Source: Bacteroidales bacterium
GTDB lineage: Bacteria > Bacteroidota > Bacteroidia > Bacteroidales > 4484-276
DNA length: 6,108 nucleotides
Reading direction: 5' to 3'
NCBI GenBank assembly: GCA_029939965.1
Contig: JAOZRY010000203.1
Location: forward strand, 1 to 6,108
Shown: one piece after another, positions 1 through 6,108 of the stretch
Numbering within the stretch: position 1 is the first letter of the stretch
How the letters are laid out: each line of letters opens with the position of its first letter
Position numbers and translations under genes: made by a program
The notes under the pieces: model-generated
Databases searched by the model: none
Seen by the model: the letters and a program-made list of their open reading frames with translations, nothing else
Told to the model about the DNA's origin: nothing

Positions 1-4
1 CCAA

Positions 5-80
5 GACACTATTTTCATAGCCTAACGGCTATGTGCATGTACACGACACAAATAATAATGAATTGATAATTAGTAGTGTC
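5..80. repeat. Small inverted-repeat structure with internal hairpin, possible element remnant
   Basis: Seen: GACACTA at 5-11 is the exact reverse complement of TAGTGTC at 74-80, and CAA flanks both ends (2-4 and 81-83). Inside lies a compact hairpin with a 7-bp stem (CATAGCC 16-22, GGCTATG 27-33) and a TAAC loop. Neither strand has a T-run after the hairpin, so it does not look like an intrinsic terminator. Inferred: the 7-bp end repeats with a 3-bp flanking direct repeat could be the footprint of a very small MITE-like element, but repeats this short also arise by chance. No coding capacity is present. Confidence 0.25.
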
Positions 81-172
81 CAATGTTATGTGGGTAGCCA
101 CAAAATTCATTTGATGGTGTGTTACATCATTATCATTAATTTATTTTGATATTTAGGAATAAAATTTGGTAA

Positions 173-206
173 GGATGCCGATATTTTTAATGATTTTTGG
201 GCATCC
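173..206 (+). promoter_or_regulatory. Leader hairpin upstream of the propeller gene
   Basis: GGATGCC (173-179) and GGCATCC (200-206) form a perfect 7-bp stem around a 20-base AT-rich loop, ending 21 bases before the ATG at 228. The sequence after it is AT-rich but has no continuous T-run. It could be a leader structure of the 228-2597 gene or a weak terminator for something to the left. No exact TAnnTTTG promoter element occurs in 1-227; several 7-of-8 matches end at 113, 148, 168 and 199, and none has a well-spaced TTTG upstream. Confidence 0.25.
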
Positions 207-227
207 ATATTTTAATATTATTGTAGT

Positions 228-2597
228 ATGAAAAAAAATCTGATTATTGTATTGGTTATCCTGATGGCTTTTATTACCGGTGTTTTTTCGCAAACAGATA
301 AAAGAACAAAATCCCGAAAGGATGTTCTTAATAAATCATCACACAACTTTTTTAACAATGTAAATAGTAAAGCAAAAGAAAATTCATGGAAATGCCTTGG
401 GCCTTCAGGAATGCCCAATAAAGCGAGCGGCTCAAATACCTTTGGAGTAGGGCAGGTGAATCGTATAGCTTTTGATCCGGAGTATGATGGTGATAAAAAT
501 AGAACTGTGTATGCATGTTCTTTTTTTGGCGGACTATGGCGTAGTGAGAATGATGGCGATAATTGGCAAAATGTTAACACCGATTTTTTACCCTCAACTT
601 CTGTTGCTGATGTGTGTATCAACCCATTCAACCGCAATGAGATTTTTATCTGTACCGGATATGGCGATGGTGGAATATATGATGGCTGGGGGCCGAGTTG
701 GGCACACATAAACCCATTACCAACAACCGGTATTTTCAGGAGTAAAGATTTCGGTAACACCTGGCAGGATATCTCAGGTGATTTTCTTGAGGAATTCAAG
801 GATGGTGGAATGTGCCGGGAAATGATAATTAATCCTTTGAACCCTGACCAGATTTTTGTAGCAACTACAAATGGTGTTTATAAAACTGAAAATGCCACCA
901 CAAAAAATGTAAAATGGAAGAATGTGTTTACCGGCATCGACGCCGGCAAAAGAGATATACGTGGAATTGCCTTTAAACCAAATGATGCAAATACCATTTA
1001 TGCCAGTGGTGCTGATATTTTTATTTCTGCTGATGGTGGTAACAATTGGCAGCCTCTTACCGGAAAGGATTTAAATCTTGATATGGATAATTTGAAAGAC
1101 TCACTGAAAGTAACAAGGATAAATATTGCGGTTACTCCTGCTAATCCAGAGCGTATTTATGCCTACATACTTGGTGATCAGAAAAGAAAGAAGAAAACCG
1201 TTCAGGGAGCATATATTGCGATGTTTGAAAATGAAAGCTGGGAGATTATTGAAACCCGTTTTTCATCAGGTGTAACCTATTTTTCAGATACATGGATGGC
1301 AATTGCAGTTTCTCCGGTTGATGCCGATGCGGTTTTTTATGCTAATACACGGCTTATTGGGTCAGAAAATATCGATAGTATTAAATTTGGGATGCGCTCA
1401 CCGTACTGTGGTAAGGGATTCCATGCCGATGTGCATGATCTGGTTTTTCAACCCAATGTGGATAATCCAAAATTATTTTGTGGCAATCATGGTGGGATGA
1501 GTATTAAAACATTCCCAAATCCAACCACAGGGGGCTGGGAATATAAAAACGAAGGCCTGGAAGTGGCTATACTTTGGTCGTTTGATGATTCGGAGAGTGA
1601 TGAAGAGGTTGCTATTATTGCCACTCAGGATAATGGTACGATGATACGGTATGATACCCTTGGATATATGTGGCATTTTATTCGTGGGGGAGATGGTTAT
1701 ACTGCCCGGATCGATGGCAATAATTCGCAAAATGTGTTTTATTCTGCCGGAGATAAATCGTTTTACAAATTCGATTTCAATACTTTCAAGAGTAGCGGAG
1801 AGGTAAGTAAATTACCCACCGATCCGCGTTCTGCAAAAGACAAGATAATGACAACCAAAACTTTCCCTCTCAAAAATCATCCTGAAACTAAAAATGTGTG
1901 GGTTGGTTTTACGGAGCTGTATAGCCGGAAAAAGGATAATCCATCGAGAAAGGATAAAGCTGAGGATGTTTGGACAAGGGAATCGGATTTGTATAAATCG
2001 CAACCCTCTCGCTGGAAAAGACAAATTACCGAAATGGCATTTTGTAAATCGCATCCAGAGACTATTTATGTAGTTACCGGTGGACAACAAAATTCGTATT
2101 GGTCCGACTGGCATCTTCCTTCTATTTTGTACAAATCTGTATCTGGTGGTTTGAACGGAGTAGATGATGAAAAACCAAAATTTTTGCCAGTAGAATATCC
2201 GGGGCAATTTTACGATAATGATACCTTACCAATTATCACCGGTATTGTGGTTGCACCACACAATGCTGATCATATTTGGATTACCTACACCGGCATCCCC
2301 AAAGATTACAGGGTTTGGTTTTCGGGCGATGGGGGCGATACCTGGAAAAATGCTGATCCAAATGGTATTTTCGCTAACAATCCTGTAAATGCCATTGTTT
2401 ATCACGATATTATGTCGGAGCGGTTGTATTTGGGTACAGATCGCGGGTTATATACCAAAACAAAATTTAGCGATTGGGAGCACATAACCTCCTTTCCAAA
2501 TGTACGAATTACGGAGCTTAAAATAAATGCTGCATTTGGTAAGCTACGTATTGGAACCTTTGGCCGGGGGCTTTGGGAGGGGTTGTTACTATTTTAA
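228..2597 (+). CDS. Secreted BNR/Asp-box beta-propeller protein (sortilin/VPS10-like fold)
   Basis: The product is 789 residues. Residues 1-21 form a Sec signal peptide: Lys-Lys, a hydrophobic core, then VFS before Gln22, the likely signal peptidase I site. The ATG at 228 is chosen because it gives this signal peptide at once; there is no Shine-Dalgarno sequence. Asp-box turns (S-x-D-x-G-x-T-W) are seen at 172-179 (perfect), 267-274, 699-706 and, degenerate, 106-113. Each follows a blade strand of the type seen in multi-bladed propellers of the VPS10/sortilin and GH74 groups. Residues 399-403 (HADVH) and 418-423 (CGNHGG) match the HADxH...GNxGG signature common in bacterial relatives. The chain ends at a GRGLWE motif (779-784), and I see no T9SS sorting domain or membrane anchor after it. 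Such proteins bind or process extracellular glycans or proteins, but I see no catalytic site that allows a specific claim. Expected location is periplasm, outer membrane or outside the cell. Confidence 0.85.
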   Translation: MKKNLIIVLVILMAFITGVFSQTDKRTKSRKDVLNKSSHNFFNNVNSKAKENSWKCLGPSGMPNKASGSNTFGVGQVNRIAFDPEYDGDKNRTVYACSFFGGLWRSENDGDNWQNVNTDFLPSTSVADVCINPFNRNEIFICTGYGDGGIYDGWGPSWAHINPLPTTGIFRSKDFGNTWQDISGDFLEEFKDGGMCREMIINPLNPDQIFVATTNGVYKTENATTKNVKWKNVFTGIDAGKRDIRGIAFKPNDANTIYASGADIFISADGGNNWQPLTGKDLNLDMDNLKDSLKVTRINIAVTPANPERIYAYILGDQKRKKKTVQGAYIAMFENESWEIIETRFSSGVTYFSDTWMAIAVSPVDADAVFYANTRLIGSENIDSIKFGMRSPYCGKGFHADVHDLVFQPNVDNPKLFCGNHGGMSIKTFPNPTTGGWEYKNEGLEVAILWSFDDSESDEEVAIIATQDNGTMIRYDTLGYMWHFIRGGDGYTARIDGNNSQNVFYSAGDKSFYKFDFNTFKSSGEVSKLPTDPRSAKDKIMTTKTFPLKNHPETKNVWVGFTELYSRKKDNPSRKDKAEDVWTRESDLYKSQPSRWKRQITEMAFCKSHPETIYVVTGGQQNSYWSDWHLPSILYKSVSGGLNGVDDEKPKFLPVEYPGQFYDNDTLPIITGIVVAPHNADHIWITYTGIPKDYRVWFSGDGGDTWKNADPNGIFANNPVNAIVYHDIMSERLYLGTDRGLYTKTKFSDWEHITSFPNVRITELKINAAFGKLRIGTFGRGLWEGLLLF

Positions 2598-2740
2598 TTT
2601 GTATCAACCATAAGAATGATTATCCTGATTTTGATATTGGATAAATTATTAATTTCATTCCACAACAATCCTATCAAATTTCCTTTAATATCTTTGTAAA
2701 AAAATAACAAAAAATTATCGTTTTTTAAAATACTATTATT
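2598..2740 (+). other. Intergenic gap with a weak hairpin after the propeller gene
   Basis: This AT-rich gap separates the two plus-strand genes. TTATCC (2620-2625) and GGATAA (2639-2644) can form a 6-bp stem with a 13-base loop, 23 bases after the propeller stop codon. It is followed by ATTATTAATTT rather than a true T-run, so it is at best a weak terminator. A further A6/T6 inverted repeat (2709-2714 and 2721-2726) lies in the likely leader of the next gene. No open reading frame of note is present. Confidence 0.3.
2689..2696 (+). promoter_or_regulatory. Bacteroidota-type -7 promoter element (TAnnTTTG)
   Basis: TATCTTTG at 2689-2696 is an exact match to the TAnnTTTG -7 consensus used by the primary sigma factor in Bacteroidota. 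It lies 44 bases before the ATG at 2741, which would give a leader of roughly 35-40 bases. The matching -33 TTG/TTTG is not evident at the usual spacing: 2660-2672 reads CCACAACAATCCT. The call therefore rests on the -7 element and its position. It supports transcription of the acyl-CoA synthetase/GNAT gene separately from the gene before it. Confidence 0.45.
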
Positions 2741-5419
2741 ATGGGAATTCGTAGTTTGAACAGCATATTTCGGCCAAAAAGAATTGCATTAATTGGTGTG
2801 CCGGCCGACCCAAATACGGTTGGAGGCCTTACCTTAAGAAATCTTGTGGGTGGAGGTTTTCGGGGGGTGGTTTATCCTGTAAATCCCAAACATGAGGCGG
2901 TGTTGGGGATTTCGTGTTTTCCGAGCGTAAAAAGTTTGCCAAAAACTCCTGATCTCGCCGTAATTACTACCAATGCCAAAGCGGTTCCGGGCATTGTGGA
3001 GGAGTGTGGTGAGGCCGGTATAAAAGGCATTATCATTATGTCGGCAGGTTTTAAAGAAGTTGGCGCTGAGGGCAAAGAGTTAGAGAACAAGGTTAAACAT
3101 ATTGTTGAGAAATATGAAATGCGGGTTATTGGCCCCAATTGCCTTGGGGTGATTATTCCGGGGCAAAAGCTAAATATGAGTTTTGCGAGCAGCATGCCCA
3201 AAAAGGGGAATGTCGCTTTCATTTCACAGTCAGGTGCATTTTGTACTGCTGTACTCGATTGGGCCAGGGGCGAAAATATTGGATTTTCCTATTTTGTGTC
3301 CATTGGGAATACTATGGATGTTGGTTTTGGTGATTTGATTGATTTCTTTGGCCAGGATGCCAACACAAAGTCTATAGTATTGTATGTTGAATCCATTTCG
3401 TTTGCACAAGAGTTTGTTACTGCTGCAAGGGCTTTTGCCCGCAAAAAACCTATTATTGTTTATAAGGCTGGTCGTTTTCCCGAATCGGCAAAGGCTGCCG
3501 CATCCCATACAGGTGCAATGGCTTCCGAAGATGCTATATATGATGCTTTGTTTAGAAGAGCCGGTATTGCCAGAGTTTTTAATATTGGTAATATTTTTGA
3601 TTTTACTGATTTTATTGTTCGGAAAAAAATCCCAAAAGGCCCAAACCTTGCCATTGTTACAAATGCAGGCGGCCCGGGGGTAATGGCAACTGACAGCCTG
3701 ATTGCAAGAGGAGGTCATCTCACCAAATTGAGTGAAAATACAATGGTCAAACTCGATGCCGTTTTGCCATCGTTCTGGTCGCACAATAATCCTGTTGACG
3801 TACTTGGCGATGCAACACCCAAAAGAGTTGCCGATGCTACCCAAATTGTATTGAACGATGAGGGTGCCGATGCTGTTCTCGTAATCCTTACACCTCAAGC
3901 CATTACTCAACCCCTCGAAACAGCGAAGCAAATAATAAAATTGAGCGAAGGAACATCGAAGCCAATAATGGCAACATGGCTTGGCGGGCAGAGTATGCGC
4001 GAGTCGATGAATCTTTTTAGTAGTTCCGGAATTACGGCATTTCATACTCCGGAGCAGGCCATCCGTGCATATATGACTTTGGTTGATTACTCCAAAAACA
4101 TGGAGGCACTTTATGAAACGCCTAAGGAGGTACCTGTGTCATTTTCGTACGACAGACAAACTTTGCGCAAAAAATTTGTGAATGAGGTATTTCCCAGGCA
4201 AAAGGTTTTGTCGCTTTCTGATGCTAAAGACCTGATTAATTCTTATGGAATCGAATCTACCAAACCTGTATTGGTAAACTCGGCAGAGGAAGCCGTTGAT
4301 GTGGCCAATGATATCGGATATCCTACGGTAATAAAACTGGACTCGCCCGATGTGTCTCATAAATCTGATGTTGGCGGGGTAGTGCTCAATATTGAAAATG
4401 ATGATATGCTTAGGGCGGCCTATAACAGGATGCTCGAAAAAGTAAATGCATTGCAGCCTAAGGTTTTGATAAATGGTATTACTGTACAAAAAATGATTGA
4501 TACAGAGGGTTCGGTAGAACTGATACTTGGTATTAAAAAAGATGCCATTTTTGGTACAGTTATCCTCATTGGGATGGGTGGCCGGGAAGCTGAATTGTTG
4601 CAGGATCAGCGATTAGAGTTTCCGCCATTAAACGAAAGTCTTGCAAGCCAGATGATCGAGTCGCTCAAAATTTATCCTTTACTAAAGGGTTATCGTGGAA
4701 GTGCGCCAAAAAACATAAATAAACTCATCGAAGTTATGATACGTTTATCATACCTTGCGGCAGATTATCCTGAGATCGAAGAGCTCGATATCAACCCGAT
4801 TATTGTTACAGATAAAGATGTAGTAGCATTAGATGCCAGGGTGGTGATTGATGAAGATACTTTAAAGAATCCGGTTCCCCAATATTCACATTTAATTTTG
4901 AGACCTTACCCCGAAAGGTATATTAAAAACATTAAACTTGGCGATGGAACAAATGCCTTATTACGCCCCATAAAACCAGAAGATGAACCTATGTGGCTCG
5001 AAATGCTCGGAAGCTGTTCAAAGGAGGCAATTTATTCAAGATTCAGGTATAATTTCCACTTCGATTCTCATGAAGTAGCCACACATTTTTGCTATATCGA
5101 CTATGCCCGTGAGCTGGCCATTGTTGCCGAAATTGAAGTAGAAGGCCGCCGAAAGTTAATTGGGGTAGGCCGTTTGATTGGTGATTCGGATCTTGAGCTG
5201 GTTGAATATGCAATTCTTATTACCGATGAATGGCAGCGGAAGGATCTTGGGAAAATTCTTACCGAATATTGTGTTGAAATTGCAAAACATAACAAGTTTA
5301 CCAGGGTATATGCAGAAACTACAAAGGATAATAAAGCTATGATATCGGTATTTAAAAAATTGGGCTTTTCTGTTGAATTCAGTATGGATACAAATGTTTC
5401 GGTGTATAAAAATTTATAA
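2741..5419 (+). CDS. NDP-forming acyl-CoA synthetase fused to GNAT acetyltransferase (Pat/PatZ-like)
   Basis: The product is 892 residues, close to the length of enterobacterial Pat/PatZ, and has no signal peptide, so it is cytoplasmic. Domains in order: CoA-binding Rossmann domain (about 5-135, GPNCLG at 131-136); succinyl-CoA-ligase-like flavodoxin domains (about 150-460); ATP-grasp domain (about 485-705, ending in the ELDINP signature at 681-686); GNAT domain (about 730-890). The alpha-type active-site His is present in SHTGA (His256), with the conserved Glu217 before it, and the beta-type His is present in SHKSD (His540). In archaeal ADP-forming acetyl-CoA synthetases these residues carry phosphate between acyl phosphate and ADP (acyl-CoA + ADP + Pi = acid + ATP + CoA). 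In the GNAT part Glu822 is placed like the catalytic Glu of Pat, but the acetyl-CoA loop reads QRKDLG (832-837), with Asp835 where Gly is usual. Likely role: protein lysine acetylation tied to acyl-CoA level, with possible synthetase activity. Substrates cannot be told from sequence. There is no Shine-Dalgarno sequence; the ATG at 2741 begins the family's usual N-terminus. Confidence 0.93.
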   Translation: MGIRSLNSIFRPKRIALIGVPADPNTVGGLTLRNLVGGGFRGVVYPVNPKHEAVLGISCFPSVKSLPKTPDLAVITTNAKAVPGIVEECGEAGIKGIIIMSAGFKEVGAEGKELENKVKHIVEKYEMRVIGPNCLGVIIPGQKLNMSFASSMPKKGNVAFISQSGAFCTAVLDWARGENIGFSYFVSIGNTMDVGFGDLIDFFGQDANTKSIVLYVESISFAQEFVTAARAFARKKPIIVYKAGRFPESAKAAASHTGAMASEDAIYDALFRRAGIARVFNIGNIFDFTDFIVRKKIPKGPNLAIVTNAGGPGVMATDSLIARGGHLTKLSENTMVKLDAVLPSFWSHNNPVDVLGDATPKRVADATQIVLNDEGADAVLVILTPQAITQPLETAKQIIKLSEGTSKPIMATWLGGQSMRESMNLFSSSGITAFHTPEQAIRAYMTLVDYSKNMEALYETPKEVPVSFSYDRQTLRKKFVNEVFPRQKVLSLSDAKDLINSYGIESTKPVLVNSAEEAVDVANDIGYPTVIKLDSPDVSHKSDVGGVVLNIENDDMLRAAYNRMLEKVNALQPKVLINGITVQKMIDTEGSVELILGIKKDAIFGTVILIGMGGREAELLQDQRLEFPPLNESLASQMIESLKIYPLLKGYRGSAPKNINKLIEVMIRLSYLAADYPEIEELDINPIIVTDKDVVALDARVVIDEDTLKNPVPQYSHLILRPYPERYIKNIKLGDGTNALLRPIKPEDEPMWLEMLGSCSKEAIYSRFRYNFHFDSHEVATHFCYIDYARELAIVAEIEVEGRRKLIGVGRLIGDSDLELVEYAILITDEWQRKDLGKILTEYCVEIAKHNKFTRVYAETTKDNKAMISVFKKLGFSVEFSMDTNVSVYKNL

Positions 5420-5479
5420 TTTTTAGTTCTGCTGCGAATTTAGTGGAGCACCCAAAAATGATTTAATAATTCAAAGCTG

Positions 5480-5563
5480 TTTTTAATGTTTCCAAGTCCA
5501 AATTAACATTAGAAAGCCGGGAAAAAAAACTTTCCATCGTCCGAAGGACATGGAAACATTAAA
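5480..5563 (+). repeat. Nested inverted repeats able to form two alternative folds
   Basis: Fold 1: TTTAATGTTTCCA (5482-5494) is the exact reverse complement of 5551-5563. The pairing continues after one A-A mismatch with GTCC (5496-5499) and GGAC (5546-5549), giving 17 of 18 pairs. Inside it GGAAA (5520-5524) can pair with TTTCC (5531-5535). Fold 2 reuses the same arms: 5480-5490 pairs with 5505-5515 (11 pairs, one G-U), while TTTCCAT (5531-5537) plus GTCC (5539-5542) pairs with GGAC (5546-5549) plus ATGGAAA (5550-5556), with one bulged C and a GAA loop. The folds exclude each other. The element lies 60 bases after the stop of the synthetase/GNAT gene and 84 bases before a terminator, so it would be in that gene's 3' UTR or in a small RNA. 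It could equally be a dispersed palindromic repeat. Confidence 0.6.
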
Positions 5564-5646
5564 TTGTGTTCGTCCATAAAAATCATTATTTGATTTCTCA
5601 GAGAGGTTGTTGAGTCTTGTTATGCCGCTATGTTTTTACTTTTTAT

Positions 5647-5674
5647 AACCGTGAATAAAATTCACGGTTTTTTT
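5647..5674 (+). terminator. Rho-independent terminator, plus strand
   Basis: AACCGTGAA (5647-5655) and TTCACGGTT (5661-5669) form a perfect 9-bp stem with a five-base TAAAA loop. A T-run of seven (5668-5674) begins within the end of the stem. The minus strand has no T-run on its exit side, so the signal is directional. It is the first clear terminator after the synthetase/GNAT gene and would give that transcript a 3' UTR of about 250 bases, or else end a small RNA starting in the gap. Confidence 0.85.
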
Positions 5675-5832
5675 GTTGATTAAAATCAGCCGGATACTTT
5701 GATATATATAGCCTGTAGCTTTGTTTTTTCAGATTTTTCATATTCATTTTTTACTCTTCCGGTCAGACATTTTTTGTAGTTCATTTTTTAAACTCTTGAA
5801 TATTAGCAAATTAAAAATTGCGAAATATTAAA

Positions 5833-5857
5833 AATCAATAACAAACTTATGTTGATT
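5833..5857 (-). terminator. Weak terminator candidate for the OmpA-like gene
   Basis: Read on the minus strand, AATCAA and TTGATT form a 6-bp stem. It extends to about nine pairs with a two-base bulge and a five-base loop, and is followed by TTTAATATTT. It sits 18 bases after the minus-strand stop codon, a typical place for a terminator. The stem is almost all A-T and the T-run is broken, so strength is doubtful. Confidence 0.3.
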
Positions 5858-5875
5858 ATCAGGCTTTTATAAACT

Positions 5876-6108
5876 CTAAAATTTCACAAATTCAACACGC
5901 CGGTTATTGGCTTTTCCTTCGGAAGTTCCGTTTTCGTCAATGGGTTTGCTCTCGCCCCAGCCTGCATATTTAAGTCGCTTAGCTGCAATGCTCATACTAA
6001 TTAATCTATCCATTACAGCTTTTGCTCGTTCCTCTGAAAGTTTTTGATTCAGAGCATTGTCACCATCACTATCGGTGTGTCCTTCAACGCTAAAGTTTAG
6101 CTCAGGCT
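5876..6108 (-). CDS. OmpA-family protein, C-terminal peptidoglycan-binding domain (5' part outside window)
   Basis: Only the last 76 codons and the TAG stop (5876-5878) are visible; the start and N-terminal domains lie beyond the right edge. The visible part carries the OmpA C-terminal pattern: VEGHTDSDGD early, then N-x-x-LSEERAKAV, then YAGWGESKPI, then ANNRRVEF near the end. The Asp of HTD and an Arg of NNRR are the residues that, in characterised OmpA-like domains, grip the diaminopimelate side chain of peptidoglycan. The product probably links the outer membrane, or an outer-membrane complex, to the cell wall. It could be an OmpA porin, a Pal-like lipoprotein or a larger protein with this tail, which the window cannot decide. 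It is convergent with the synthetase/GNAT gene. Confidence 0.92.
   Translation of the reverse strand, partial: PELNFSVEGHTDSDGDNALNQKLSEERAKAVMDRLISMSIAAKRLKYAGWGESKPIDENGTSEGKANNRRVEFVKF

Larger units (their letters stand above)
5420..5875. other. Non-coding region between convergent genes
   Basis: This 456-bp stretch lies between the stop of the synthetase/GNAT gene and the stop of the OmpA-like gene. I find no credible gene on either strand; the longest reading I checked is a 24-codon minus-strand frame from ATG at 5537 with no support. It holds the competing inverted repeats at 5480-5563, the plus-strand terminator at 5647-5674 and a weak minus-strand terminator candidate at 5833-5857. 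Bases 5680-5830 are AT-rich with several T-runs. They contain an exact plus-strand TAGCTTTG (-7-like) at 5716-5723, but no plus-strand gene follows it. Confidence 0.7.

Noticed and set aside
16..33. The CATAGCC/GGCTATG hairpin as a terminator of a gene to the left
   Set aside because: No T-run follows on either strand; the plus strand continues with GTGCATG. It is kept only as part of the inverted-repeat feature.
218..799. A 193-codon minus-strand frame across the start of the propeller gene
   Set aside because: It is antisense to a signal peptide and Asp-box region with clear protein logic, and its own translation shows no recognisable motif.
3230..4045. A 271-codon open frame on the minus strand inside the synthetase gene
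   Set aside because: It lies wholly antisense to a strongly supported coding region, and its translation is rich in Cys, Ile and Asn with no domain pattern. It is a shadow of the plus-strand codon use.
5463..5537. A 24-residue minus-strand reading frame (ATG at 5537) within the inverted repeats
   Set aside because: It is very short, lacks a ribosome binding site or promoter element, and overlaps the palindromic structure. It might be a remnant of coding sequence, but nothing supports that.
5716..5723. Exact TAGCTTTG (TAnnTTTG) on the plus strand after the terminator
   Set aside because: No plus-strand gene follows, and the nearest upstream TTTG (5698-5701) is only 14 bases away, shorter than the usual spacing. 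An 8-base motif with two free positions is expected by chance in AT-rich DNA.

Overview
The window looks like a piece of a Bacteroidota chromosome, probably from the Bacteroidales/Marinilabiliales side, though I cannot fix the genus. The pointers are AT-rich DNA, no Shine-Dalgarno sequence before either complete gene, an exact TAnnTTTG (Bacteroidota-type) -7 element before the second gene, a secreted Asp-box propeller protein whose predicted mature form starts with Gln, and an OmpA-type peptidoglycan-binding C-terminus.

Layout. Bases 1-227 hold no gene, only small inverted repeats. A plus-strand gene (228-2597) encodes an exported beta-propeller protein of 789 residues with BNR/Asp-box repeats. 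After a 143-bp gap carrying a promoter-like motif, a second plus-strand gene (2741-5419) encodes an 892-residue protein that fuses an NDP-forming acyl-CoA synthetase (alpha and beta parts in one chain) to a C-terminal GNAT acetyltransferase. This is the architecture of the Pat/PatZ protein lysine acetyltransferases. A 456-bp non-coding stretch follows. It contains an unusual set of competing inverted repeats (5480-5563), a clear plus-strand intrinsic terminator (5647-5674) and a weak minus-strand terminator candidate. At the right edge the last 76 codons of an OmpA-family gene run in on the minus strand (5876-6108).

How the genes relate. The two complete genes are co-directional, but the gap and the separate promoter-like element suggest independent transcription, and nothing links their functions. 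The propeller protein belongs to the cell envelope or exterior. The synthetase/GNAT fusion is cytoplasmic and would couple acyl-CoA metabolism to protein acetylation. The OmpA-like gene is convergent with them.

I see no mobile-element gene, CRISPR array, tRNA or rRNA, and no clear new multi-gene system. The points most worth a second look are that the Pat-like fusion keeps all the synthetase catalytic residues while its acetyltransferase loop is atypical, and that the 3' region of that gene can fold in two mutually exclusive ways.
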